Assembly: GCA_019426215.1 (NCBI GenBank)
Contig: CM033399.1
Span: forward strand, 20,655,022 to 20,719,021
DNA: 64,000 nucleotides
Direction of reading: 5' to 3'
Origin: Buddleja alternifolia
Lineage: Eukaryota > Streptophyta > Magnoliopsida > Lamiales > Scrophulariaceae
Position 1 is the stretch's first letter, and every line of letters starts with the position of its first letter. The notes beneath the pieces are model-generated. The model was not told where the DNA came from, searched no databases, and saw only the letters and a program-made list of their open reading frames with translations. The translations under genes and the position numbers were made by a program. Of this stretch, positions 44,797 through 56,154 are shown one piece after another.

Positions 44797-46623
44797 GACT
44801 TGGTTCGGATCAACCGTCATTTCTACGAGGAAATCTACCATGATTTGGGCTTTTATAGACTGACGACTTTGATATTCGATACTGAACTCCCCCAGTTCGC
44901 TTGCCCATTTTACTAATCTCCCTGAAATGTCTTGTTTTGCTAGAAGTTGTTTGAAAGACTGGTTCGTTAGGATAATACTGATTCATTTTAGATATAAGTC
45001 GAATAGATAAGTCGTATATGAGTACGATGTGAAGGTAAATTGTTCAATCAATTTTTTCAACCTTAGTACCTGTTTCAAAGGCTGGTTCGTTAGAACAACA
45101 ATATGATGGGATTGAAAATAGGGTCACAATTTTCGAGCTGCAGTCATCAGAGCTAGAGCCCATTTTTCAATCTCCATGTAATTTAATTCAGCAACTTGGA
45201 TCAATTTACCTACATAGTACACTGGCCTGTGATTGCCTTCGGTTTCGCGTACAAGGACAACACTTATTGCTGCGAAGGATACTGCTACGTATAGGAATAA
45301 AGGTTCTCCTACAACTGGTTCGTTTTTGAAGTGGAGGTGACATCAAATACGACTTCACATTCATCTGTCCACACGACTTGTTTTACTTTCCTTAAAATTT
45401 TGAAAAAGTGTAGGCCTTTATTCGCGGATTGTGATATGAAACGATTTAAGCTGGTCATCTGAACTGTCAACTTCTGTACTTCCTTCACATTTTTTGGAGA
45501 GGTCATGCCTAGAATCGCCTCAATCTTTGCAAGATTGGCCTCTATCCCACGCTCCGTAACCATATACCCCAAGAATTTTCCACCTCGTACACCAAAGGGG
45601 CACTTGTGCGGATTCAATTTCATTCCATAATTCTTCATTATCTCAAAAGATTTTCGTAAGTGGGACAGGTGTTGGTCCTCTTCGACACTTTTTACGAGCA
45701 TATCATCTACGTAGACCTCCATTGTCATCCCTATCTATTCTCCAAACATCATATTTACTAATCTTTGATAGATAGCTCCTCAATTTCGTAGGCCAAAGGG
45801 CGTAACATTATAACAATAAACCCCTTGTGCTATGACAAAAGAAGTTTTTTCTCGATCTTCCTCTATGATCATTATTTGATTGAAGCCTTGATAGGCATCC
45901 ATCATACTAAGAAGTGCACACTCAGCAGTTGAGTCAACTAGTAAAAACGAGGCAAGGGGTAAGGGTCTCGAGGACAAACTTTGTTCAAGTCAGTAAAAAC
46001 AGTACACATTCTCCACTTGTTCCCTGATTTCGGAATAAGGAATACATTAGCAAACCACTCAGTGAATTGAATTCCATTTACATAGCCTATACCTAAGATC
46101 TTCTTCACTTCTTCTTCGATAATCATGTCGCGATCTGGACTGAAGTTTCTGCTCTTCTGGCAGACCGTCTTTGCAGTTGGGTTAACATTTATGCGATGCA
46201 CAATCACAGAAGGATCAATTCGTTGAAAGTTTGCGGCTTTCCACTAAAAATGTCAGAGTTTTTCCTCAAAAAGTTTATCATGTTCAACTCCATTTACGGA
46301 CTCATCTGCGCTCCTATCCTGGTTGTCTTCTTTGAGTCCCATTCAAAAAGTTCTACGGTTTTATGCTTAATTGGTTAGACTCAGACATTGTCTCTCTTAT
46401 GTTTCTTCTCTTGATTCTGCATAAGAACTTAAGCCTCTGGATCAAGTATTTCTACCTTGGTAGCTTCGAATTTTTGCTTTTTACCAATATTGGGCTTTAG
46501 GAAAGTGGTATAACATTGTCGAGCTTCAAGTTGATCGCCCCGGACCTCACCAATACCATCACGAGTCTTGAACTTCATCTTCAAATGCGGAGTAGAGACA
46601 ATGACTCTGAACAAGTTCAACAT
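44797..46623 (-). pseudogene. Protease end, RT and RNase H of element F
   Basis: Frames: protease C-terminal part 46429-46623 (HLKMKFKTRDGIGEVRGDQLEARQCY); RT N-terminus 45938-46207 (PDRDMIIEEEVKKILGIGYV, WANVFLIPKSGNKWRMC); 45780-45977 (MMDAYQGFNQI); RT palm and thumb 45309-45728 with catalytic YVDD (45704-45715; context MEVYVDDMLVKS). RNase H and the connection to 44797 (NQPLKQ, GRLVKWASELGEFSIEY) are readable without a long frame. Several stops. It is broken at the junction with E. Confidence 0.85.
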
Positions 46624-48714
46624 AGGTCGACCATCATATTGTAAGCAAACGGTGCATCCACCACCAAAAATACCACTCTCTTCGCTTTTTGCTTCGGGGC
46701 AGATCCCAGCGATACATCAAGCTCAATTGAACCCATCGGCCTGATTTTCTATCTGGTGAATCCGACTAACGGAGTACTCACCAGACGCAAGTTTGTCCGT
46801 CCCAGGTCCATTCGCTGAAACACATTCTAAAAAATTATATCTGCTGAGCTCCCCGTGTCCACCAACACTTTGTGGACAACAAAATTCAAAACATTCATCG
46901 TAATGACCATGGGATCATTATGTGTTTCCATCATTCCATCAAAATCACTATCATCAAAAGTAATAGGTTTTTCCTTCTGTGCGACAGAGAGTACCCTTAT
47001 AGGTTCGCTTCGATAGTATGAGGATTGAATTTCCCTGGCGTGTCTCTTCCTGGCATTCGAAGAATCTCCGCACACTGGACCTCCAACTATCATATGAATT
47101 TCACCCCTCGTGGCTAGGTTCCTCGTTTTATCTCCTTCGTGATGTCGACGATTACGACGAGGGTTTTCTTCCCTATGCCGATTGTTGTTGCATCGAAGGT
47201 TATCATTCCAAGGTTGATCATTCCCTCGATGATACTTACACTTTTGTTGATCCTTACGTCGACCTTGGTAACCTCGATTGTACTCCCGATCCCTTGATTT
47301 GCTTCGTGAACGTCTTACCTCTTTCCTACTGTCGGCCTCAGAGGCTCTTATGTCCGTCAGAGTGCAATCAATGAAGTTATTTAACATTCCACTTTTTATC
47401 AACCACTCTATTTCATCCTTCAATTGGAAGCATTCCTCGGTGTCATGCCCCTTGTCTTTGTGTAAATCACAAAATTTGGCGACGTCCTTCCTTCATTCGT
47501 TTTGGCCACTGAAGTACATTCATATGCTGAACTGCCATCAATGCTCTACTTTGTGTAGAGTTAAGAGGTGTGTACCGTTCATATTTTATAAATCAACGGG
47601 GTCATTCGTGGTCTCTTTTGGACCCCCACCCTTCGTGTCGTTCATTATGCTAGTCCCTTCGATCTTTTCGATTGTTCCTGGGAGGAAAGTTTTCAGCATC
47701 TTTTAGGAAGTTCATCTCCTCTTCATTGATATATTGCTCTGCCAACTCCATGAGACCTTCATGATCTCGAGGAGCACCTCGCGCCAAAGCTGATGCGAAC
47801 GGTCCCTTTTGGAGACCCAATAGTAGGAATGTCACGATTAACTCTTGTGTCAACTCATGTATCTCCAAAACTTCTTAATTGGATCTATGTATAAAGTCTC
47901 TTAAGCTCTCTGCCACACCTTGTTTCGACCCCATTATTGCTGAGACTGCTTTTTTAACCTTTTTGTTAATTCCAAAATGATTTTCAAACTTGCGAACTAA
48001 CTGTTCGTATGACACTATGATCCCCGGCGCCTGGCTCGTAAACCATTTGAGCGCCCGTCCCGTTAGAGTCGTGATAAATATATGTGCTTTGACCGCCTCA
48101 GATTGTTCCTACAAAGACATCATCAATTCGTATGTGGTTAAGTGAGGTCTAGGGTCACCTGTACCATTGTACCTCATTAGTTCAAGCATCTTAAAGTTGG
48201 CTAAGGGCACTTCCCTCAAAATGTCGACGCAGAACGAGGAGTTTCTAGTCATCAACGGTGTCACATACCTAAACTTCCTCTTAGGTGCTTCCACTTTTTG
48301 ACTGGCCATATCTAGTTTCTCGTACATATCTTCAATTTTCGCCCGGGAGAGGGTTGGTTTCTCCTTCAAAACTTCAATCATAGGGGCTTTTCCCTTTCCT
48401 TCGCCCAATATCCTATGACTATTCACTTCGTCATCTGACAGATGCCTCTGCTCTTCATGTTTCTCATTATCACTTTCTTTACCTCTTTGCCCGTGGAATA
48501 ATCTCCTCGGGGTTGGAGGTGAAGAATGCACTTGACCTATATTTGGTGTTGTCGTGGTTTGTGCCATAAACCTTTGCAGTATCTCATCTCCATGCTTTTT
48601 CAATTTTTGGTTTAGCTCCTCCATCGTCATGGTGATCACTCCTGCGCTCGTAGTTGCATCTTCTCTGTGCCTCAACGCATCCGAACAATCGGTGGACGAC
48701 TTCTCTATTTGCAC
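46624..48714 (-). pseudogene. Gag and protease start of element F
   Basis: Frame 48109-48714 (201 codons) is the gag N-terminal part (MTMEELNQKLKKHGDEILQRF, then a low-complexity acidic stretch). The capsid core is at 47869-48108 in other frames and at 47650-47868 (ELIVTFLLLGLQKGPFASALARGAP). The zinc motif CDLHKDKGHDTEEC lies at about 47430-47470, just upstream of frame 46827-47423, which holds an Arg/Asp-rich tail and ends in the protease active site VDTGSSADIIF. Frames are broken at about 47420, 47640 and 47870. The gag is the structural protein and the protease cleaves the polyprotein. Confidence 0.83.
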
Positions 48715-48778
48715 TTACTTTAACTTTTGATTTGCAATGTCCATATCTGAATTTCTACCCAGCAATCTAAAGCGAATG

Positions 48779-48797
48779 TTCCCACAGACGGCGCCAA
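48779..48797 (-). other. Primer binding site of element F
   Basis: Minus strand TTGGCGCCGTCTGTGGGAA, one base after the LTR. This is the common Tat-lineage form. Confidence 0.87.
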
Positions 48798-48798
48798 C

Positions 48799-49371
48799 TG
48801 ATTTAGGTCAGATCCGGGAGGAACTTTCCTATCTCAGTCTGGGTCGAGTCGCACGACTATACAAGGTGAATACTAGATTATGGACTGCACTTAGATAGTA
48901 CTAAGCTGCCTACGTACCTACTTGAGGATCAAGTCTAATTTAGTTCAAAAAGGAGATACGCTTCCAGCTGGAGAGTCGTATTTGCAAACTGAGAGCCCAA
49001 ATTTTTATATAGGGAACTTACTCTCAAGTCTATAGTAGAAAATCAGATTGTGAACCCTTATTACTCATTCTGAAATGGTATTTATAGATATTCATATTGT
49101 ACGGATTTGATGGTGACATTTGATGACTAACAATAATGCCACGTGTGGTTAATTGACGGTTCTAATCCCTGGTCACACCTAGGGTTATTGGTTGGATTTA
49201 TCCGACCCATTTGTGGACATGTGGATCCCTCATCCCTAATATTAGAGTATTTCAATATTAGATTAAGGGTAGAGTCGTACTACCGTACGACCCTAGCCAA
49301 CTCCTTAGCTTAAACTCGTACTATAGCACGATCTGAGGACCTAGGTTTGGTTTACCAAGTTTGGTACATCA
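48799..49371 (-). repeat. 5' LTR of element F
   Basis: 573 bp. On the minus strand it starts TGATGTACC at 49371 and ends GACCTAAATCA. It shares the U5 block (GACTTGATCCT, GTAGGCAGCT) with E and the start TGAT-TACC with E and I. Plant Tat LTRs often carry this block. Confidence 0.85.
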
Positions 49372-49380
49372 CCTTCCATG

Positions 49381-49919
49381 GTCCAAAGTCGCGGTATCGG
49401 TGATAATATCGGTAGGTGTTGTTCCATATCGTTCGCGGCGTATCGAGAAATTATAGGGTAATACGAAATAATGCATGATAGGTTGCTAAAAAAATTATAA
49501 AAATTTATATGATTGTAGAATAGAAAGAAAACAAAAGTTTCCATTAATTGGTACATTGTAAAAAAAAAACACCGCATTAGATATAAAAAATTTAAATATA
49601 ATAATATTGTCGAACCTAAATTTGTAATAGAAAAGAGTACTTTGATAATTGTATCATAAGTTTTCAAGGTATATGTAATAATATACCCATTAAATTATAT
49701 CCTAAAGCATATTTATAAAAAATAAATAAAAGTTTTATCTTGAAAATAATATCTGAGATCCCCATCGTATTCGCGATATCATTCGATATTATCGGATGTT
49801 ATCGGTGATATGTATAACCTCAGATAATATTAGATATCTCCCTATATTATCAAATCGGCAAGGGCCAAACCGGATATGTATCGGCCGATATTATCGGATA
49901 TCGACCTATACTTTGAACA
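49381..49919. repeat. Candidate inverted-repeat element rich in TATCGG motifs
   Basis: Left end GTCCAAAGTCGCGGTATCGG and inverted right end (GTTCAAAGTATAGGTCGATA read from the other strand) are similar over about 32 bp with mismatches. TATCGG/CCGATA occurs many times in both arms, while the centre is AT-rich. No ORF has transposase features. I could not find a clean target duplication. Possibly a miniature inverted-repeat element; alternatively a decayed satellite-like segment. Confidence 0.5.
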
Positions 49920-50100
49920 ATGCTACCTACCGAACACACGAAAATGCATGAACAAACTTGCAACCCATACTAAAAAATAGTCCCTTTTTGATATATTTTC
50001 TTGGTGTAAAAACATATACTAAATCCATCTTCGACGATGAATCGAACATTAAATTAAAATGTAAAAAGAAGCATACCACAAAAAACAAAATTTCCAAGCA

Positions 50101-52266
50101 CTTTTTTTTTTTGTGGGAAAAGTCAATTGCATTAAAACAAAAGGGGGAATACAAAAATAGTGCGCAAGGTACTGCCTTGCCACAACCAAAATGCACCTAG
50201 TCTATTCTCAACACTAGATAAACGATTGTTAACCAAGAATAAGCTAGATCCAATATCTACCAAAATATTGATGACAACGTTTGAACGTTAATACAATAGT
50301 AAACATGCACCTAACTTTCGAACGTTGAAACAACTAACATTCGAACGCGAACAGAATCTACCACGCTATCATGCAAATCCACTTAATAGAAGTATATTGA
50401 AGAGACACATTCCAACAAATTATAGATATCATTAACCACCATTCTCTAGGGCATCCTCGCTTATAGGCCCTTTCAACGAGCTAGTCTTTATTTCACTTAA
50501 GTCAGATTGTACACGACATCCTTTAGAAGGTCCCAACTCATAATCTTGAATATCTTCAACCAAACTAGCAAATTTATTTTAGATAATTAATTCATCCTTA
50601 CCTGAAACTTCTCCTTCACCTGAACTTCTCGAATGATCAGCTGAAGCTTTCCTCCTTTGCTTATTTTCTTCTTTACTTATCGCCTGTTTATGACCAACAT
50701 TAATCCATCCACCCACCTTTGAGTTCTATTTCGAGATCTTATTAAGTACATGCTGTTAAGGTACATAAATATTTACTGGGGGTCTCTCATCTTTTTTAGA
50801 TATAGGACATTGTTGAACACTAAGTCCAAAAGACATACACAAACTACACAACATAGGCTTCCGTTCATATTCAATTCCTATCCTACATGTACCATTATAT
50901 TCTCTTGATTCCGATGGCAACATCATATAAACTTCATATTGAAAGCCATCCCCTATTGTCATAAGAATACACACTCTAGCATAATCAATACGTTCCATTG
51001 ATAATATAAACGCATCGAGGTATAATGGACATCCTAATGCACTTGCAACGACAATTAATCCATCAGTTGTCCAGAATTCCGCAGGTAAATTTCAAAATTC
51101 AACCCAAACTGGAACTTCCTTATGCTCTTTCTTCTCTAGTGTCATTGCCGTTAGCCATTTCTCTAGGAACAACGGTTGGCCTTGATATAACAAAGGTCCT
51201 CCCTATAATACTTCTACTATAGATGATTCACTATCAAACTTGAAAAAGAAAAAACCACTGCTTGTAGCTTTTACCTCCTTTAACCCTTTCCATACCAAAA
51301 AACATAATTCTTAACTCCAAGGAAGAACGGATTTTTACCAATAAAGTAACCCACAAGAGTATTATCGCAACGATTCAATCCAGACCGTACATTGGACAAA
51401 CAATACATTTACCATTAATCTTTTTCGCCGGAATATAACGCAACGAAGTTCGTTTAATATTTCAAAATTGCTTATCCGTATCCTGACTCGGATTTACACA
51501 TACTCCCCGAACCATGAATGACACAACCGATATATCTTCCTTGTTCTTAGACGATATTATCGATTTTGGAGACGACGTTCGAACAGGGGGGGTCATCACG
51601 TTCGAACGTCAAAGTACTTTCTATTTGTTTAGGACTTTCGGATGTTCGAACATCAACTGCGATTTAGCAACACCAAATTTCGATGAAGGATGAATCCTAT
51701 TCGATGGTGAAACAACCGGATTATCAAGAAAATCAACAGATCCATGAAACCAATTCATTCGATTCTTATAAAGAGTAAGGGTGGCAACTACGTTGGCAAA
51801 TCGAGTAGTAATTAGAGGAGACGCCGAATCCACACAATGTTGACCCACATCGAAAATCCTTAAATAATTCTTACCTAGAGTTTGACATTCGATTGCTTCC
51901 GTCGCCTGGCGATCGTACCTTTGCTAGAGTTTCAGATTTATGTAAATCAGTCTCTGTCTGCGACTCTCCCTTTGAAACAAGATCTCAGGCAACTTCAGGA
52001 AGATTAAACAAGCTTGAAAACAAAGGTAAACCTTTAGAAATTGATTCAAATTCTGAAAGCTTGAAGTTAGAGGACGTAGAAGCATGGTGAGATTTAAGTG
52101 AGGATGAAGAAGATCCAAGATAAGATGAAGAAGATACCATCATCAATCAATTAGGTTTTAGATAGAGAGAGAATTTTCGCCCTTCATTATATAAAGTTAG
52201 GAAGTTAATTTAGAGTTCTAAGACCACCTTTTCAACTTTAGGAGAATTTCTGCTCCAAGAACTTTT
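50101..52266 (-). mobile_element. LINE (non-LTR) retrotransposon remnant with ORF2 deleted
   Basis: A poly(A) tail is seen as a T run at 50102-50112, next to a sequence resembling plant LINE 3' ends (CCCCCTTTTGTTTTAATGCA on the minus strand, about 50126-50147). ORF1 (50440-52140) is recognisable. Only about 250 bp lies between ORF1 and the 3' end, so ORF2 with endonuclease and RT is missing. A possible imperfect target duplication is TCCAAGCACTTTT (50093-50105) against TCCAAGAACTTTT (52254-52266). Confidence 0.7.
50440..52140 (-). pseudogene. LINE ORF1-like protein (DUF4283 and CX2CX4HX4C zinc knuckle type)
   Basis: Minus-strand pieces start at about 52140 with a Ser-rich N-terminus, go through a DUF4283-like middle (WFHGSVDFL at 51750; readable FFLGVKNYVFW at about 51320; EVPVWVEFWNLPAEFWTTDG at about 51075-51130) and reach frame 50756-50998. 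That frame gives RIGIEYERKPMLCSLCMSFG, a knuckle with C-x2-C and a later Cys, in the context typical of plant LINE ORF1. At least six stops or frameshifts interrupt it. ORF1 binds RNA of the element. Confidence 0.75.
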
Positions 52267-52848
52267 ATACTACCATTCAAATCTAATATAATATATGATC
52301 CAAATAGATGAATAACGTTTACCACTAACCACAAAAGCATAGACGAAGTTCACCTCGTCCCAATTATCTTTTGCCCTGCATCATGTAGAGATTAATACAT
52401 TTACATATTTCAGTTAAATATTAGGATGTCCCATTGCTGCATGCAAATTTAAATACATTGCAAATACACATTGATTTGTGCTCACAACTAGTGTAAACTA
52501 ATCAACTTCTACAAATTATTATATTAACCAAAATTCAATTCAGTTAACTACAAATTTATTATATATAATTGATAATCAAGGAAAATTAAAATAGATGATG
52601 ATGAAAAGATTACCATATATTTGGGAAAATGGGCAAAACGACAGTCTCCTATAATAATAATCAGCAGAACAACATTGTTTTGCTTGTAGCCCCGTCGAGA
52701 AAAAATAAATTCAAACATAGAATTATAAAGTTACCCGATGTGGACCTAGGTCCTCCACATCAAGGCCACATTCAAACGGGGATTATGTAATGCATATCGA
52801 ACCAACATAACACTGTGGGAGCAATTACCAAAAACTTATCATAATACC
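52267..52848. other. Spacer between LINE and LTR of element I
   Basis: No gene seen. A 25-bp palindrome (stem GATGTGGA/TCCACATC around CCTAGG) is at 52737-52761. Confidence 0.4.
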
Positions 52849-53464
52849 TGATCTAGCACGGATCCTACTCCCTACTATTTCAGTCAACAGGATCGATAAT
52901 ATGCACGAAAGTCACGTTCTCAATAATATAGACTGCACTCAGATGTTGAGCTGCCTACGTACTCTTTCAGGATCAAGTCTAAACGTAGTTCAAACATGTA
53001 GTTATAATAGACATGATTCGTATTATGACGATCTCTCGTATTTGTATTCTAGGTTCGTACTCTCGAGTCTCCCATTATTCGAGCTACACGAAGAATGATT
53101 CGTAGTATTTATTGCTCAAACTCTCGGTCCCCAATTCTTCATAAATGACTGTATTTATAGAGTTTCCATTCGGTACTGTAGGGCGAATGATTGACAAGAT
53201 GTCTTGTCTACGGATTCCCTACACGTGTGTTTGACGGATGGCACAGATTCGATGCCCATCGAGTCGGGCCATGAACCGACCCTACCCGAATTACAAAAAC
53301 ACGCGGATCTTGGAGTGTAATGCAAATACCAAGGTTATAGGGACCGGGTGTGAAACCCATCTCGTTTCCTCGTATTCGAGGTAGTATATCAAATATATGA
53401 CCCTATATATTTCAAGGAATACGAGTTGACGACAATTGAATCTTCTAATATTTTAGGTATATCA
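52849..53464 (-). repeat. 3' LTR of element I (Tat-like, minus strand)
   Basis: 616 bp. On the minus strand it starts TGATATACCTAAA at 53464 and ends near GCTAGATCA at 52849. It shares the U5 block with E and F (GACTTGATCCT, GTAGGCAGCT). The minus-strand sequence directly upstream of the start is a polypurine tract, which shows this is the 3' LTR with the internal region to the right. The left edge is inferred from similarity to F. No duplication is found. Confidence 0.7.
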
Positions 53465-53480
53465 TTAAGTCCCCCACTTC
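53465..53480 (-). other. Polypurine tract of element I
   Basis: Minus strand GAAGTGGGGGACTTAA, directly before the LTR start TGATATACC. Confidence 0.7.
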
Positions 53481-53650
53481 GTGAGTGAAGGTAAAAAACC
53501 TGAAAGTTCTTGACCCTTGACTGACGAAGTACAATTTTATGCAATTGTTACCTTTCCTGGGCATTTATTCCCTTACTTATATTTTTAATTATAATTCATC
53601 CACTGCAATCATTACCTTGCAGCCGTTTATTCTAATTAACTTTGACACGC

Positions 53651-53771
53651 CTAATCAAAAGTTGCATCCAAGAGTGGAGAGACGTGTCTGTGCTGTCGCT
53701 CTGTCCTTTCGAATTCCGAGAGAGATAAGAAACGTCACGTCTCTCCACTGTTGGATGCAACTTTTGATTAG
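53651..53771. repeat. 121-bp hairpin with 36-bp arms
   Basis: Arms 53651-53686 and 53736-53771 (starting CTAATCAAAAGTTGCATCC) are inverted copies with a single mismatch, around a 49-base loop. It lies in the 3' internal region of element I, about 35 bp upstream of the TATA box of the antisense ORF. No clear target duplication. It could be a small fold-back element or a structured part of the element. Confidence 0.85.
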
Positions 53772-53805
53772 TCGATCCGGACCGTTGACTTCAAATTACC
53801 CCTAG

Positions 53806-53815
53806 TATATATATA
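53806..53815 (+). promoter_or_regulatory. Candidate TATA box of the antisense ORF
   Basis: TATATATATA in a GC-richer flank (TACCCCTAG before, GACTTACCC after), about 220 bp upstream of the ATG at 54029. A pyrimidine-rich leader follows. The position fits a plus-strand promoter inside minus-strand element I. Confidence 0.5.
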
Positions 53816-54028
53816 GACTTACCCTTCCTTTTGAATTTTTACTCTCCAGCTTTGATTTATAGAAGTAGTAGCACAGTTTCTTCCGGCGTCCTCGCTATTC
53901 GGAGACTCTCTTCCATTTCAAATTCAAATTTTTGCAAGCTACTAGGTATAAGCTTTCTTCCTCTTTTTTGTTACTCCCATACTTTGCATATTTTCTTTGT
54001 TTTTTTTTTGTTTTAAAAATCATCACTT

Positions 54029-54203
54029 ATGAGTACCTCCGGTGTGGGTGCCTCACCCCGAGTTTTTGATGAGGAAAACGAGGCCACCTCATCTAGTCAT
54101 TGTGAGTCAGATAGTAGTTCAAGTAGCCCCGAGATTTCTCCCGAACCCAATGTGAACGACCCCCCCATAAACCTTGAGCCCGAGTCTCCTGACGTTCTCC
54201 CTC
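54029..54203 (+). pseudogene. Start of an extra ORF antisense to Tat-like element I, cut by element G
   Basis: ATG at 54029 begins 58 codons of genuine sequence (MSTSGVGASPRVFDEENEA, then a long Ser, Glu, Asp and Pro-rich stretch), after which the LTR of G starts at 54204 and adds a few codons up to a stop at 54230-54232. The N-terminus is acidic and probably disordered; no domain is seen. It lies between pol and the 3' LTR of I but on the opposite strand. Tat-lineage elements are known to carry extra ORFs in this region, sometimes antisense, which I take this to be. The remainder should lie beyond the far end of G, outside the window. It could instead be a host gene interrupted by G. Confidence 0.55.
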
Positions 54204-56130
54204 TGATAAGAGGTGTTTTTACGTGTTTTTAAGACCGTAATTCTTATGATTTGGATTCACTTATTGCTTAAATCAAGTCACATTTGCATTTAATAGGTGT
54301 GTTAAGTGAATACAGGTAATAAATGAGAATACATGAAGAAAAGGGAAGAAAAACAATGTACAAAACAAGTTCAAGCATGTTTTTCAACACCTAGGCGGTT
54401 TATGCATCTCCTACCACATTCGAGCGATAATTCCGTATATTTCGAGACCGACTTAGACAAAGTTTCCTTCTACAAAGTTTTAGATGTATGTCTTAGCTTC
54501 AAATGGGAACTTGAAACATCCAAATCGGAGGTCTATAGAGATAATTGTGAAGGAAATACGATTGCTGCGCCGAACAGAGAAGTACATGTGCCAGGATACG
54601 CCCCAACGCCCTCCTAGTCATGCCTAGGCATGGATAGTCCGAATGTTACTCCTTTTCAGCCTAAATTCCAGCATTATATGATGGGTAAGAATCACTTTTG
54701 GCCATAATTCAGCACATGTGTTGACGGGTTGTCATAAGTGTGTTTCTTGGTAGATTTACTTTATGGGTGCCAAATCAGAAACAACCTCCATGTTGAAACG
54801 TAATTTAGGTATACTTAGAGACCGAATTGGACAAAATGTCCTTCTGCAAAGTTGTAGATCTATGTTTTATCTGAACATGGGGACTTGAATCATCCAATTT
54901 GGAGATCTGTGGAGAAGGTTATGAGGAAACTACTAAGACTGCGCTGGAAAGCAAGAAAATGGCAGCATGCATGTGTTTTGTTGAAGTTTTCACATGGTTA
55001 TGCTTGGTGGAATTCTTAATGGCCGAAAGTTCAACATTTTTTAGCTGGTTGGAATCTTAAAAGAAACTTTAAGCATCACCTTAGGTGGAATTCTCATTGG
55101 GGAACTTTAATGGGAATTCTTAATGCATACTTTAGTGGAATTTTTGGCTATAAAAGGAGAGGGAATCCATACTCTTCATGATTCACTATCAATTTCAGAT
55201 TCTTGGAGGAGAGGAGGGCAGCCCCTAATCTGATTTCTCCACCATTCATCACCATTCTTCATCACTCTTGGAGGGAAAAACTAGAGGAAGGAAAAGATCT
55301 TGGGGATTGAAGGCTCAACTTCAAGATCCATCATCATTCACCATTTAGGGACTTTTTAAGAGCTTTTCATTTCATTTATGTCTATGAATATTTCTCTTAT
55401 GTCTTTTATGCTTTCAATTATGAACTAAATTCGTAAGACTAGGGCCATGTAAGGCCAAATTGTGATATATGCTTACAATAGATGATTGTTGAGATTGTTC
55501 TTATATTGTTATGTGATGTGAATTGTGTTTTTGTCTATCTTGCATATACTTGATCACTATATGTTAGAATCTTATGCCTAGGTTAATATTTCGGGAGAAA
55601 ATTGACTTAGGGTGCAAGAAATTCACATCATGACCCGCAACTAATGAGGAATTGCCCTAGACATAGGTAAAGATTCCCGGGTGAAGTCGTTCGATTCAAA
55701 TCGAGTGAACTCTAGTACATTAATGCATGTTTAGTGGTTAGATTTCCGGATAGGGATATTTGGGAAATCACGATCTAAGTATAGGAGTTTATACGCGAGA
55801 CATCGGTTATTCTCTACCTTAGGAGTTTTCACCATAACAATATAAGTGTAATCCTTCAACAAGAACCTTTATAAGTATATTTGATCAATTTGAACCTAGC
55901 ATGTGCCTTAGTCTCCCTTTATAATTGGTTTTAAATCACTTGCTCATCTTTGTTCTTGTTCTTTACAAATTTTATTTGAATTTATTCTTACTTTGTTTAT
56001 TCACTTCATTACAAATCTTAAACTAGAATTCAAGTCTCCGTGGTTCGACAACCCGGACTTTTCGTCCACACTTATTACTACACACGACTAGTGCACTTGC
56101 TACAATAGCACGTTAGCTTTTAGCGTGTCA
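54204..56130 (+). repeat. 5' LTR of element G
   Basis: 1927 bp, TGATAAGAGG to GCGTGTCA. TATA box at 55149-55155. An ORF of 94 codons (54333-54617) recurs in the 3' LTR (63443-63727) with one residue changed, because the LTRs are near-identical. Confidence 0.95.
55149..55155 (+). promoter_or_regulatory. TATA box of element G
   Basis: TATAAAA in the context GGCTATAAAAGGAGAGGG, about 945 bp into the LTR. It is a strong plant-type TATA match, with a likely transcription start about 30 bp further (CATACTCTTCATG). Confidence 0.75.
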
Positions 56131-56136
56131 AGTTTT

Positions 56137-56154
56137 TGGCGCCGTTGCCGGGGA
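56137..56154 (+). other. Primer binding site of element G (tRNA-Asp)
   Basis: TGGCGCCGTTGCCGGGGA, 6 bases after the LTR. Complementary over 18 bases to the 3' end of plant tRNA-Asp(GTC). Confidence 0.92.

Larger units (their letters stand above)
44797..49371 (-). mobile_element. Element F: truncated Tat-like Ty3/Gypsy element, minus strand
   Basis: Minus-strand order: 5' LTR (48799-49371), Tat-type primer site, gag, protease, RT, RNase H, and there it ends. Integrase and the 3' LTR are missing. No duplication can be assigned because only one end is present. It faces element E and joins it directly at about 44797. Gag, LTR and primer site make it a family member of E, but it is in better condition in gag. 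Confidence 0.85.

Noticed and set aside
53315..53335. Alternative right end of the LTR of element I near AATGCA followed by AATAC
   Set aside because: It gave a near-match duplication off by one base, but the start pattern TGAT-TACC-AAA at 53464 and the adjacent polypurine tract fit E and F better.
54333..54617. 94-codon ORF in the LTR of G, found again at 63443-63727
   Set aside because: Both copies lie in near-identical LTRs, so their repetition is no evidence of coding. No domain is seen.
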